Origin: Streptomyces beigongshangae
Lineage (GTDB): Bacteria; Actinomycetota; Actinomycetes; Streptomycetales; Streptomycetaceae
NCBI RefSeq assembly: GCF_019710745.1
Contig: NZ_JAHKJW010000026.1
Span: 468 to 59,986, forward strand
Direction: 5' to 3'
DNA: 59,519 nt
Shown: piece by piece, positions 51,046-59,519 of the stretch
Layout: each line of letters starts with the position of its first letter
How positions within the stretch are numbered: position 1 is the first letter of the stretch
Notes under the pieces: model-generated
What the model saw: the letters and a program-made list of their open reading frames with translations, nothing else
What the model was told of the DNA's origin: nothing
The model's database searches: none
Position numbers and translations under genes: made by a program

Positions 51046-53278
51046 CCGGTTGCCGCTCCCTCACCCTCACGTCCACGGGCGCGTCCCCGCGCGCCTTCGG
51101 GATCTTCGCACGGCGGCCCTCGCCGGGGGTACGGATTTCCGGCGGCTCGATGCTCAGGTGCGGCAGCCGCCGGTCGAGCCAGCCGGGCAGCCACCAGTTG
51201 GCCCCGCCCAGCAGGTGCATCAGGGCGGGCACCAGGAGCGTACGGAGCACGAAGGCGTCCAGGGCGACGGCGGCGGCCAGGGCTATGCCGAACATCGCTA
51301 TGACGCGGTCGCCGCTGAGCACGAAGGCCAGGAAGACCGAGATCATGATCACGGCGGCGGAGTTGATCACCCGGCCGGTCTCGGCGAGGCCCACGCGGAC
51401 GGCCCGGCGGTTGTCACCGGTCTCCAGCCACTCCTCGTACATCCTGCTGACCAGGAACACCTGGTAGTCCATGGAGAGCCCGAAGAGCACGGAGACCATG
51501 ATCACGGGCAGGAAGGGCTCGATCGGGCCCGCCCGGCCAAGACCCAGCAGTTCGCTGCCCCAGCCCCACTGGAAGATCGCGACGACGACCCCGAAGGCGG
51601 CGGCGACGGCCGCGACGTTCATCGCGGCGGCCTTCAGGGGGATGCCGACGGACCGGAAGGCGAGCAGCAGCAGGACGCAGCCGAGACCGATCACCACGCC
51701 CACGAAGAGGGGCAGCTTGCCGACGACGACATCGGCGAAGTCGTCGTACCCGGCGGTCGTCCCGCCGACGTCCAGGTCGAGCGCGGTGCCGCGCTCGGCC
51801 CGCGGCAGCACCTCCTCGCGCAGCCGGTCGACGAGTTCGCTGGTCCGCCGGGACTGCGGCGCGGACTCCGGTACGACGGTGAGGTGGGCGGTGTCCCCGT
51901 CGGTGTCGTACGTCACCGGGGTCGCGCTCCGGACGCCCTCGGTCCCCCGGAGCGTGGCGTCGAGGTCGTCGAGGGCCAGTCTGTCCTGGGCTCCGGTGAC
52001 GGGTGTGACGAGGGTCAACGGCCCGTTCAGGCCGGGCCCGAAGCCGTCCGCGATCAGGTCGTACGCCTGCCGTGTGGTGGTCGTCCCCGGGTTGTTGCCC
52101 TGGTCGGAGGTGCCCAGGTGCAGGGAGGACACCGGCAGCGCGAGCAGCGCCATGACGGCCAGGGCGGCGCCGCCCAGGAGCTTGGGGTGCCGTTCGACGA
52201 AGGCGGACCAGCGGGCGGCGAGCCCGGCCGGGACCTCCGGCCGGGGCCCGTGCTCGTCCAGCAGACGGCGTTCGCGGCGGCTCAGCGCGCGCGTGCCGAT
52301 GAAGGAGAGCAGCGCGGGCAGCAGGGTCACCGAGGCCGCGACGGTCAGGACCACGGTGAGGGACGCCGCGATCGCGACGCCGTTGAGGAAGCCGAGCCGC
52401 AGGATCAGCATGCCGAGCAGGGCGATGCAGACGGTGGCGCCCGCGAAGACGACCGCGCGCCCGGTGGTGGCCACGGCGCTGCGTGCGGCCTCCTCGACGG
52501 GGAGGCCGCGCTTCAGGCCGCGGCGGTGCCTGGTCACGATGAACAGCGCGTAGTCGATGCCGACGCCGAGCCCGATCAGCAGGCCGAGCATCGGCGCGAA
52601 GTCGGCGACGGTCATCACGTGGCCGAGGAGCACGATCCCCGCGTACGCGGTGCCGACGCTCACCAGGGCCGTGGCGATGGGCAGCAGCGAGGCGGCGAGG
52701 GAGCCGAAGGCCAGGAAGAGGACCACGGCGGCGACGGCCACGCCGACGGTCTCGGCGAGGTGCCCGTCCGGGGACTCGGTGAGACCTATGGCCTGGCCGC
52801 CCAGTTCCACCTGGAGTCCGTCGGCCTCGGCGGCCTTCGCGGCACGGACGACCGCCGCCGCCTCGCCCCGGTCGACGTCCTCGGCCGGGTCGTCGAAGGC
52901 CACCGTGGCGTAGGCCGTACGCCCGTCCTCGCTGATCCGCTCCGGGGCGCGGCCCCGGTACGGGCCGTCGACCCCGGCGACCCCCGGCAGACCGGCGACG
53001 GTGTCGAGGGCGCGGGTCATGGTCTGCTCGACGTCGGCGGCACGCACCGTGCCGGGGCCGGAGCGCCAGACGACGGTGGCGCTGTCGCCCTCCAGGCCCG
53101 GGAAGTTGTCCTGGAGGAGCTCGGTGGCACGGCCCGACTCGGTGCCCGGCACCTGGTAGTCGTTGGAGTACGCGGATCCGGTGACGGAGGCGGCGACGGC
53201 GGTGCCGCCGAGCGCCAGCAGCCAGAGCAGGAGGGTGGCGAGGCGGTGCTGGACGCACCAGCGTGCTGGGGCTGCCAC
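51023..53278 (-). CDS. MMPL family RND transporter
   Basis: A 751-residue transporter with the MMPL layout: one N-terminal helix, a periplasmic-type loop (about 35-170), five helices (about 175-330), a second loop (about 375-535) and five further helices. Characteristic segments are ADFAPMLGLLIGLGVGIDYALF with the proton-relay Asp, ALFIVTRHRRGLKRG, and its second-half counterpart VLFGLSMDYQVFLVSRMYEE. MMPL proteins export lipids or hydrophobic metabolites. The GTG at 53278 has GGGAG eight bases upstream. An acetyltransferase overlaps its 3' end; no regulator of its own is adjacent. The upstream gap 53279-53507 holds a GC-rich repeat at 53459-53490 and nothing else I can name. Confidence 0.93.
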   Translation of the reverse strand: MAAPARWCVQHRLATLLLWLLALGGTAVAASVTGSAYSNDYQVPGTESGRATELLQDNFPGLEGDSATVVWRSGPGTVRAADVEQTMTRALDTVAGLPGVAGVDGPYRGRAPERISEDGRTAYATVAFDDPAEDVDRGEAAAVVRAAKAAEADGLQVELGGQAIGLTESPDGHLAETVGVAVAAVVLFLAFGSLAASLLPIATALVSVGTAYAGIVLLGHVMTVADFAPMLGLLIGLGVGIDYALFIVTRHRRGLKRGLPVEEAARSAVATTGRAVVFAGATVCIALLGMLILRLGFLNGVAIAASLTVVLTVAASVTLLPALLSFIGTRALSRRERRLLDEHGPRPEVPAGLAARWSAFVERHPKLLGGAALAVMALLALPVSSLHLGTSDQGNNPGTTTTRQAYDLIADGFGPGLNGPLTLVTPVTGAQDRLALDDLDATLRGTEGVRSATPVTYDTDGDTAHLTVVPESAPQSRRTSELVDRLREEVLPRAERGTALDLDVGGTTAGYDDFADVVVGKLPLFVGVVIGLGCVLLLLAFRSVGIPLKAAAMNVAAVAAAFGVVVAIFQWGWGSELLGLGRAGPIEPFLPVIMVSVLFGLSMDYQVFLVSRMYEEWLETGDNRRAVRVGLAETGRVINSAAVIMISVFLAFVLSGDRVIAMFGIALAAAVALDAFVLRTLLVPALMHLLGGANWWLPGWLDRRLPHLSIEPPEIRTPGEGRRAKIPKARGDAPVDVRVRERQPDVRDIAG

Positions 53279-53507
53279 GGACGAGCTCCCTGAGTGATTC
53301 GTGGATCTTCATCGGGAATCGCCCGCAAAGAACACATGAACGATGCCTTGTCACCCTTGCAGCCAAAAGTGATCGTTGGTCTTGTTCGTGGTGTTACTCA
53401 CAGGAGTGCGGGGCGGTTCACACGACTCACACGACGATCCGACGGACTCTGTCGTCCCATGGGGGCGCGGGGAGCCGCGCGGCCCCAGGACGCCCGGTGG
53501 CGGAACG

Positions 53508-53549
53508 CGAAGGGGCGGGGCACCCGTGATCGGGTGCCCCGCCCCTTCG
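53508..53549 (-). terminator. gatB terminator
   Basis: A 19-bp perfect stem around TGAT (arms 53508-53526 and 53531-53549), 21 bases after the gatB stop. Confidence 0.88.
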
Positions 53550-53570
53550 GTTGGGCGGAAGGACCGAGGG

Positions 53571-55082
53571 CTAGCCCTCGACGCCGAGCTTCTCCAGGAT
53601 CAGCTCCTTGACACGGGCGGCGTCGGCCTGCCCCCGCGTGGCCTTCATGACGGCGCCCACCAGGGCGCCGACCGCGGCCACCTTGCCGCCGCGGATCTTG
53701 TCCGCGACGCCCGGGTTGCCGGCGATGGCCTCGTCGACGGCGGCCGTCAGGGCCCCCTCGTCGGAGACGACCTTCAGACCGCGCTTCTCGACGACCTCGT
53801 CCGGCGCGCCCTCGCCCTTGACGACGCCCTCGATGACCTGGCGGGCCAGCTTGTCGTTGAGGGAACCCTCGGCGACCAGGGCGGTCACCCGGGCGACCTG
53901 CTCGGGCGTGATGGCGAGGGCGTCCAGGGACACCCCCGTCTCGTTGGCCGTGCGCGCCAGCTCGCCCATCCACCACTTGCGGGCGGACGTCGCGTCGGCA
54001 CCCGCCGCGATCGTGGCGACGATGAGGTCGATGGCCCCGGCGTTGAGCATCGACTGCATGTCGTGGGCGCTCACGCCCCACTCCTCGCGCAGCCGGTTGC
54101 GGCGGGCCAGCGGCAGCTCGGGCAGGCCCGCGCGCAGCTCCTCGACCCACTCGCGGGACGGGGCGACCGGGACGAGGTCCGGCTCGGGGAAGTAGCGGTA
54201 GTCCTCCGCCTCCTCCTTCACCCGGCCCGAGGTCGTGGAGCCCGTGTCCTCGTGGAAGTGGCGGGTCTCCTGGATGATCGTGCCGCCGTCGTTCAGCACG
54301 GCCGCGTGCCGCTGGATCTCGAAGCGGGCCGCGCGCTCGACGGAACGCAGCGAGTTGACGTTCTTCGTCTCGCTGCGCGTGCCGAACTTCTCCCGGCCGT
54401 GCGGGCGCAGCGACAGGTTCACGTCGCAGCGCATCTGGCCCATCTCCATGCGGGCCTCGGACACGCCGAGCGCCCTGATGAGCTCGCGCAGCTCGGCGAC
54501 GTACGCCTTGGCGACCTCGGGGGCGCGCTCGCCCGCGCCCTCGATCGGCTTGGTGACGATCTCGATGAGGGGGATGCCCGCGCGGTTGTAGTCGAGCAGC
54601 GAGTGCGAGGCGCCGTGGATGCGGCCGGTGGCGCCGCCCACGTGCGTGGACTTGCCGGTGTCCTCCTCCATGTGGGCGCGCTCGATCTCCACGCGGAAGA
54701 CCTCGCCGTCCTCCAGCTGCACGTCGAGGTAGCCGTTGAAGGCGATCGGCTCGTCGTACTGGGAGGTCTGGAAGTTCTTCGGCATGTCCGGGTAGAAGTA
54801 GTTCTTCCGGGCGAAGCGGCACCACTCGGCGATCTCGCAGTGCAGCGCGAGACCGATCTTGATGGCGGACTCGACGCCGATCGCGTTCACGACCGGCAGC
54901 GCGCCGGGCATGCCGAGACAGGTCGGGCAGGTCTGCGAGTTGGGCGCGGCGCCCAGCTCGGTGGAGCACCCGCAGAACATCTTGGTCCTGGTGCCGAGCT
55001 CGACATGGACCTCCAGGCCCATGACGGGGTCGTACGACGCCAGCGCGTCCTCGTACGACACCAGGTCAGTCGTGGCAGTCAC
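53571..55082 (-). CDS. gatB: Asp-tRNA(Asn)/Glu-tRNA(Gln) amidotransferase subunit B
   Basis: A 503-residue subunit that binds the mischarged tRNA and activates its carboxylate in the GatCAB complex. The start region YDPVMGLEVHVELGTRTKMF is typical, followed by the zinc cysteines in FCGCS and TCPTCLGMPGALP. LLDYNRAGIPLIEIVTKP and MEMGQMRCDVNLSLRP are also conserved. The C-terminal YqeY/tail domain includes GALVGAVMKATRGQADAARV. The GTG at 55082 has GAGGGAAAG upstream. It lies 15 bases after a small membrane-protein gene that separates it from gatA. Confidence 0.97.
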   Translation of the reverse strand: MTATTDLVSYEDALASYDPVMGLEVHVELGTRTKMFCGCSTELGAAPNSQTCPTCLGMPGALPVVNAIGVESAIKIGLALHCEIAEWCRFARKNYFYPDMPKNFQTSQYDEPIAFNGYLDVQLEDGEVFRVEIERAHMEEDTGKSTHVGGATGRIHGASHSLLDYNRAGIPLIEIVTKPIEGAGERAPEVAKAYVAELRELIRALGVSEARMEMGQMRCDVNLSLRPHGREKFGTRSETKNVNSLRSVERAARFEIQRHAAVLNDGGTIIQETRHFHEDTGSTTSGRVKEEAEDYRYFPEPDLVPVAPSREWVEELRAGLPELPLARRNRLREEWGVSAHDMQSMLNAGAIDLIVATIAAGADATSARKWWMGELARTANETGVSLDALAITPEQVARVTALVAEGSLNDKLARQVIEGVVKGEGAPDEVVEKRGLKVVSDEGALTAAVDEAIAGNPGVADKIRGGKVAAVGALVGAVMKATRGQADAARVKELILEKLGVEG

Positions 55083-55097
55083 GGTGAACTTTCCCTC

Positions 55098-55336
55098 TCA
55101 GCCCAGCAGGACGTCTTCGTCGCCCAGGCGCTTGAGCTCCCGGTAGAGGATGGCGAGGCCGGTGACGATGGCGGCGGCGGACACGGCGGCGTCGACGAGC
55201 CTCAGCGTGTCGCCGTCGCTGCGGGCCAGCTTGGCCTGCTTGGCGACGCTGATCATGCCGAACGCGGTACTGCCGAGCGACACGTACAGCCCGGTCTTCG
55301 ACTTCTTGAAGTTCTTTGCCTTCTTGGCCATGGCAC

Positions 55337-55340
<4 letters not shown>
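55098..55340 (-). CDS. small membrane protein inside the gat operon
   Basis: An 80-residue protein starting with a basic stretch, MAKKAKNFKKSKTGLYVSLG, then two hydrophobic or amphipathic segments, the second TM-like (VDAAVSAAAIVTGLAILYRE). I chose the GTG at 55340 because it overlaps the gatA stop as GTGA; the ATG at 55331 is the alternative. No family is recognised. It sits between gatA and gatB, where S. coelicolor also has a small gene as I recall, so the position appears conserved, but a link to tRNA amidation is not shown. Confidence 0.75.
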
Positions 55341-56860
<1,520 letters not shown>

Positions 56861-56865
56861 GGTGA

Positions 56866-57162
56866 TTAGTCCTCCCCCAGGATCTGCGGCACCTTGAAAC
56901 GCTGCTGCTCCTGGGCCGGGGCGCCGGAGAGCGCCTGCTCGGGGGTGAGCGACGGACGGACCTCGTCCGCGCGCATGACGTTCGTCAGCGGCAGCGGGTG
57001 GGAGGTCGGCGGTACGTCTTGGTCGGCGACCTCGCTGACGCGGGCGACCGCGCCGATGATGTCGTCGAGCTGCCCGGCGAAGTGGTCGAGCTCTTCGCTT
57101 TTCAGCTCCAGACGCGCCAGTCGGGCGAGGTGGGCGACCTCCTCGCGCGTGATGCCAGCCAT
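56866..57162 (-). CDS. gatC: Asp-tRNA(Asn)/Glu-tRNA(Gln) amidotransferase subunit C
   Basis: A 98-residue subunit that belts GatA and GatB together. It starts AGITREEVAHLARLARLELK and contains LDDIIGAVARVSEVADQDVP followed by PTSHPLPLTNVMRADEVRPS, the family pattern, ending with FKVPQILGED. The ATG at 57162 has GAGGA upstream. First gene of the gatC-gatA-x-gatB operon. Confidence 0.96.
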   Translation of the reverse strand: MAGITREEVAHLARLARLELKSEELDHFAGQLDDIIGAVARVSEVADQDVPPTSHPLPLTNVMRADEVRPSLTPEQALSGAPAQEQQRFKVPQILGED

Positions 57163-57273
57163 GCGGCGATCCTCAGGGGTGAGTACGTGTGATGTGCCCC
57201 AATCCTATGGGGCCCGCACGACTGCCCGTGCATCGGTTTCCCCGTCCCCGACCGGCGGGGCCCACACTGCCGG

Positions 57274-57320
57274 GCACCGCCGGCACCCGCCCGTGCCGTA
57301 CGGGCGGGTGCCGGCGGTGC
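57274..57320 (-). terminator. terminator of the rmdB-like gene
   Basis: A 21-bp perfect stem around a five-base loop (arms 57274-57294 and 57300-57320), 88 bases after the stop at 57408. The rest of the 245-base gap should hold the gatC promoter, which I could not place. Confidence 0.85.
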
Positions 57321-57407
57321 GGTGGCCCCACGGGAGACCCGCACCGGTCGGACGCCGGTCACGGGTGGTCGGGTGGGAGAGCACAACCCCCACCGGCCCG
57401 CACCCGA

Positions 57408-59438
57408 CTACTCCTCCGCTGCCGCGGGCAGTGCCGCCGCAGGCCGCTGCCACCCCCGCGACCCCCGCGCGAGCAGCCACGCCGTGGCCTCCTCCGGCGG
57501 CATCGCCGCGGCCACCAGCCACCCCTGCACCGCGTCGCACCCGAGGTCCCGCAGCCGCTCCCACGTCTCGTCGTCCTCGACCCCCTCGGCCACGACGAGC
57601 AGCCCGAGCGAGTGCGCGAGGTCCACCGTGCAGCGCACGATCTCCGCGTCCTCGGTGTCCACCGCGAGCCGCGCCACGAACGACCGGTCGATCTTCAGCT
57701 CGCTCACCGGCAGCCGCCGCAGGTGCACCAGCGACGAGTACCCGGTCCCGAAGTCGTCGAGCGACATCTTCACGCCGTGCCCGGTCAGCCCGGCCAGGGT
57801 GTCCGCGGCCCGCTGCGGATCCTCCAGCAGGACGTGCTCCGTGATCTCCAGCTGCAGCGCCCCCGCGGGAACCCCGTGCCGGGCGAGCCGCGCGGCCACC
57901 GAGCCCGCGAACCCGGGTGTGTGCACGTCCCGGGGCGACACGTTGACGGCGACGGGGACCCGGAGCCCCTGGGCCCGCCAGCGGGCCACCTGCGCGAGCG
58001 CCGTCTCCAGTACGTACTCGGTCAGCTGCGGCATCAGGCCGGACGACTCGGCGATCGCTATGAACTCGTCCGGCGGCACCTTCCCGCGCTCGGGGTGCAC
58101 CCACCGCACCAGTGCCTCCAGGCCGGCGACCTGCCCGTCGAACCGCACCTTCGGCTGGTAGTGCACCTCGACGTCCCCCGTGTCCAGCGCCCGCCGCAGG
58201 TCCCCCAGCAGCCCGAGCCGGTCGGGGGTGTTGGAGTCGCGCTTGGACTCGTAGACCTCCACCCCCGTGCGGTCCCGCTTGGCCTGGTACATCGCGACGT
58301 CCGCCCGCCGCAGCAGCCCTTCCGCGTCCAGCGAGTGGTCGGGGAAGACGGCGAGCCCGGCGCTGGCCTCCAGGACGAGCGTCAGCCCGTCGAGGTCGAG
58401 CGGCGACCCGAGCGCGGTCACGAGACCGCGGGCGACCCGCGTCGCGGACGTCGTCGAGTCGGCGACGGGCAGCAGCACGGCGAACTCGTCCCCGCCCAGC
58501 CGCGCGGCCTCCGCCCCGCGCGGCAGGGCGACCCGCAGCCGGTCCGCTATCTGCAGCAGCAGCCGGTCCCCCGCGAGATGTCCGAGCGTGTCGTTCACGG
58601 ACCGGAAGCGGTCCAGGTCGATCAGCATCAGAGCGGAACGCGCACCGATGCGCTCGGCGTCGTCCAGCGCCCGCCAGGTCCGTTCGAGAAGCCACTGCCG
58701 GTTGGGCAGACCGGTGAGGGGGTCACGCAGTTGCTCCTCGGCCCGGGCACGCGCTATCCAGAGCGTGGAGTCGAGCGCGATGAGGGGTACGGCGAAGAGC
58801 GGCAGGACCACCGGGAGGGCGAGGGCGACGACACAGATCAGCGGGGCGATGCCGAGCAGCGCGACGGCGACGAGGCCCTGCCTGGCCAGGGCCGTGCGGG
58901 CCACGGTCGGCAGTCCGCCGGTGCGGGGTGTGTGGAGGTACCAGAGGAGCGCGCGGCTCACGGCGAGATACGCCCCGGCCACCAGCACCACCTGCGGCAC
59001 GGTGTAAACCGTCCAGCTCTCCGGTTTCCAGGGCGTCTCGACGGACGGCGCCCGGCCGAACACGGCCAGCACCAGCGCTCCCGCGCCGATGCCGAGGATG
59101 TCCACCGCGCCGTGCAGGACGCCCTGGCGCCAGTGGTGACGCCGGGCGACGCCGACGAGCACGACGACGGTGAGGCTGACCATCCCGGCCGGCACCCAGC
59201 CGTACAGCAGCAGGACGGCGAGGGTGAGGGCCGCTCCGGAACCCGTGCCGCCCCACCAGCGGGACCGGCCGAGCGCGACCAGATGGCCGACGATGACGCC
59301 GGTCAGGACGGCCAGCGCCCAGCCGACGGAACCGGACGGGAAGAGCGCGTGGTGGTCGCTGAAGGCGCGGTAGAAACCCGCGCCCAGCACGAAGGCGGCG
59401 GCCGCGACGATCGCCGCGGGCAGCGCGGGCCAGGACAT
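57408..59438 (-). CDS. rmdB: membrane GGDEF-EAL c-di-GMP phosphodiesterase
   Basis: A 676-residue protein. Six to eight hydrophobic segments fill residues 1-225, followed directly by a GGDEF domain (GGDEF intact at 315-319) without an RxxD inhibitory site, and an EAL domain. The EAL motif is intact at 441-443, as are VNVSPR, LEITEH, DDFGTGYSS, KIDRSFV and AEGVED, so the phosphodiesterase should be active; the cyclase may be too. It matches RmdB (SCO5495) of S. coelicolor in layout and in being next to gatC. RmdB with RmdA controls aerial development by lowering c-di-GMP. Only 81 bases lie upstream, so its promoter is not fully seen. Confidence 0.9.
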   Translation of the reverse strand: MSWPALPAAIVAAAAFVLGAGFYRAFSDHHALFPSGSVGWALAVLTGVIVGHLVALGRSRWWGGTGSGAALTLAVLLLYGWVPAGMVSLTVVVLVGVARRHHWRQGVLHGAVDILGIGAGALVLAVFGRAPSVETPWKPESWTVYTVPQVVLVAGAYLAVSRALLWYLHTPRTGGLPTVARTALARQGLVAVALLGIAPLICVVALALPVVLPLFAVPLIALDSTLWIARARAEEQLRDPLTGLPNRQWLLERTWRALDDAERIGARSALMLIDLDRFRSVNDTLGHLAGDRLLLQIADRLRVALPRGAEAARLGGDEFAVLLPVADSTTSATRVARGLVTALGSPLDLDGLTLVLEASAGLAVFPDHSLDAEGLLRRADVAMYQAKRDRTGVEVYESKRDSNTPDRLGLLGDLRRALDTGDVEVHYQPKVRFDGQVAGLEALVRWVHPERGKVPPDEFIAIAESSGLMPQLTEYVLETALAQVARWRAQGLRVPVAVNVSPRDVHTPGFAGSVAARLARHGVPAGALQLEITEHVLLEDPQRAADTLAGLTGHGVKMSLDDFGTGYSSLVHLRRLPVSELKIDRSFVARLAVDTEDAEIVRCTVDLAHSLGLLVVAEGVEDDETWERLRDLGCDAVQGWLVAAAMPPEEATAWLLARGSRGWQRPAAALPAAAEE

Positions 59439-59519
59439 CTGCCGGTCGCCCTCGTGACCGGACAGCGAAGAGGAAGCGGGGGCAGGGACAGGAGAAGGGG
59501 CGGGGGAAAGGGAACGGGG

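Overview
The window is very GC-rich actinobacterial chromosome and almost certainly comes from a Streptomyces. The evidence is the codon bias, the WhiJ-type regulator/DUF397/ATPase set, an acyl-CoA carboxylase epsilon subunit, a near-identical copy of Streptomyces griseus trypsin, an ilvBNC attenuator with its leader peptide, and a gene order (accB-accE, cimA, ilvE, leuB, pruA-putB, serA, ilvC-N-B, cdgE, gatB-x-gatA-gatC, rmdB) that I recall from the SCO5536-SCO5495 stretch of S. coelicolor. No rRNA, tRNA, CRISPR array, insertion sequence or phage gene was seen.

Layout. Positions 1-2650 hold a regulatory and toxin-like cluster: an RsbW-type ATPase divergent from an XRE/DUF5753 regulator and a DUF397 protein, then a tiny gene overlapping a PIN-like protein gene. 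Positions 2750-4600 carry accB-accE (acyl-CoA carboxylase). Positions 4750-21200 look like an accessory block set into the conserved backbone: a secreted PL8 polysaccharide lyase, a YceI protein, a tightly coupled three-gene operon (large membrane protein, CHAT-domain protease, gasdermin-like protein), a GNAT, the sprT trypsin, a TPM-domain membrane protein, and a divergent pair of secreted glycosidases (GH3 and GH30). Positions 21240-25834 are branched-chain amino-acid genes (cimA, ilvE, leuB). Positions 25999-32240 carry a Tat-exported phosphatase and proline catabolism (pruA, proline dehydrogenase, PucR-type regulator). Positions 32440-33590 hold a TetR gene beside a decayed MFS transporter. 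Positions 33591-38989 hold serA and ilvC-ilvN-ilvB, with the leader peptide and attenuator at 39066-39202. After the c-di-GMP gene cdgE come two oxidoreductases, a sugar dehydrogenase lipoprotein, a large LuxR (LAL) regulator, membrane and transport genes, the gatCA-x-gatB operon for Gln-tRNA/Asn-tRNA amidation, and an rmdB-like c-di-GMP phosphodiesterase that ends the window.

How the parts fit. The conserved backbone links branched-chain amino acids and serine synthesis, with classic attenuation control in front of ilvB and probably cimA, to proline use and c-di-GMP signalling. A BldD-box-like site precedes cdgE. The accessory block adds secreted polymer degradation: the GH3 and GH30 genes have mirror-image promoters sharing an ACTCACG operator motif, and sprT has an AdpA-type box.

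The most interesting locus is 8410-12522. A multi-pass membrane protein overlaps by four bases a caspase-fold CHAT protease with visible His and Cys catalytic motifs, followed 25 bases later by a 271-residue protein whose central segment resembles a gasdermin pore-forming domain. This suggests a protease-activated pore system, possibly abortive anti-phage defence. The gasdermin assignment is inference from reading and needs structure prediction.
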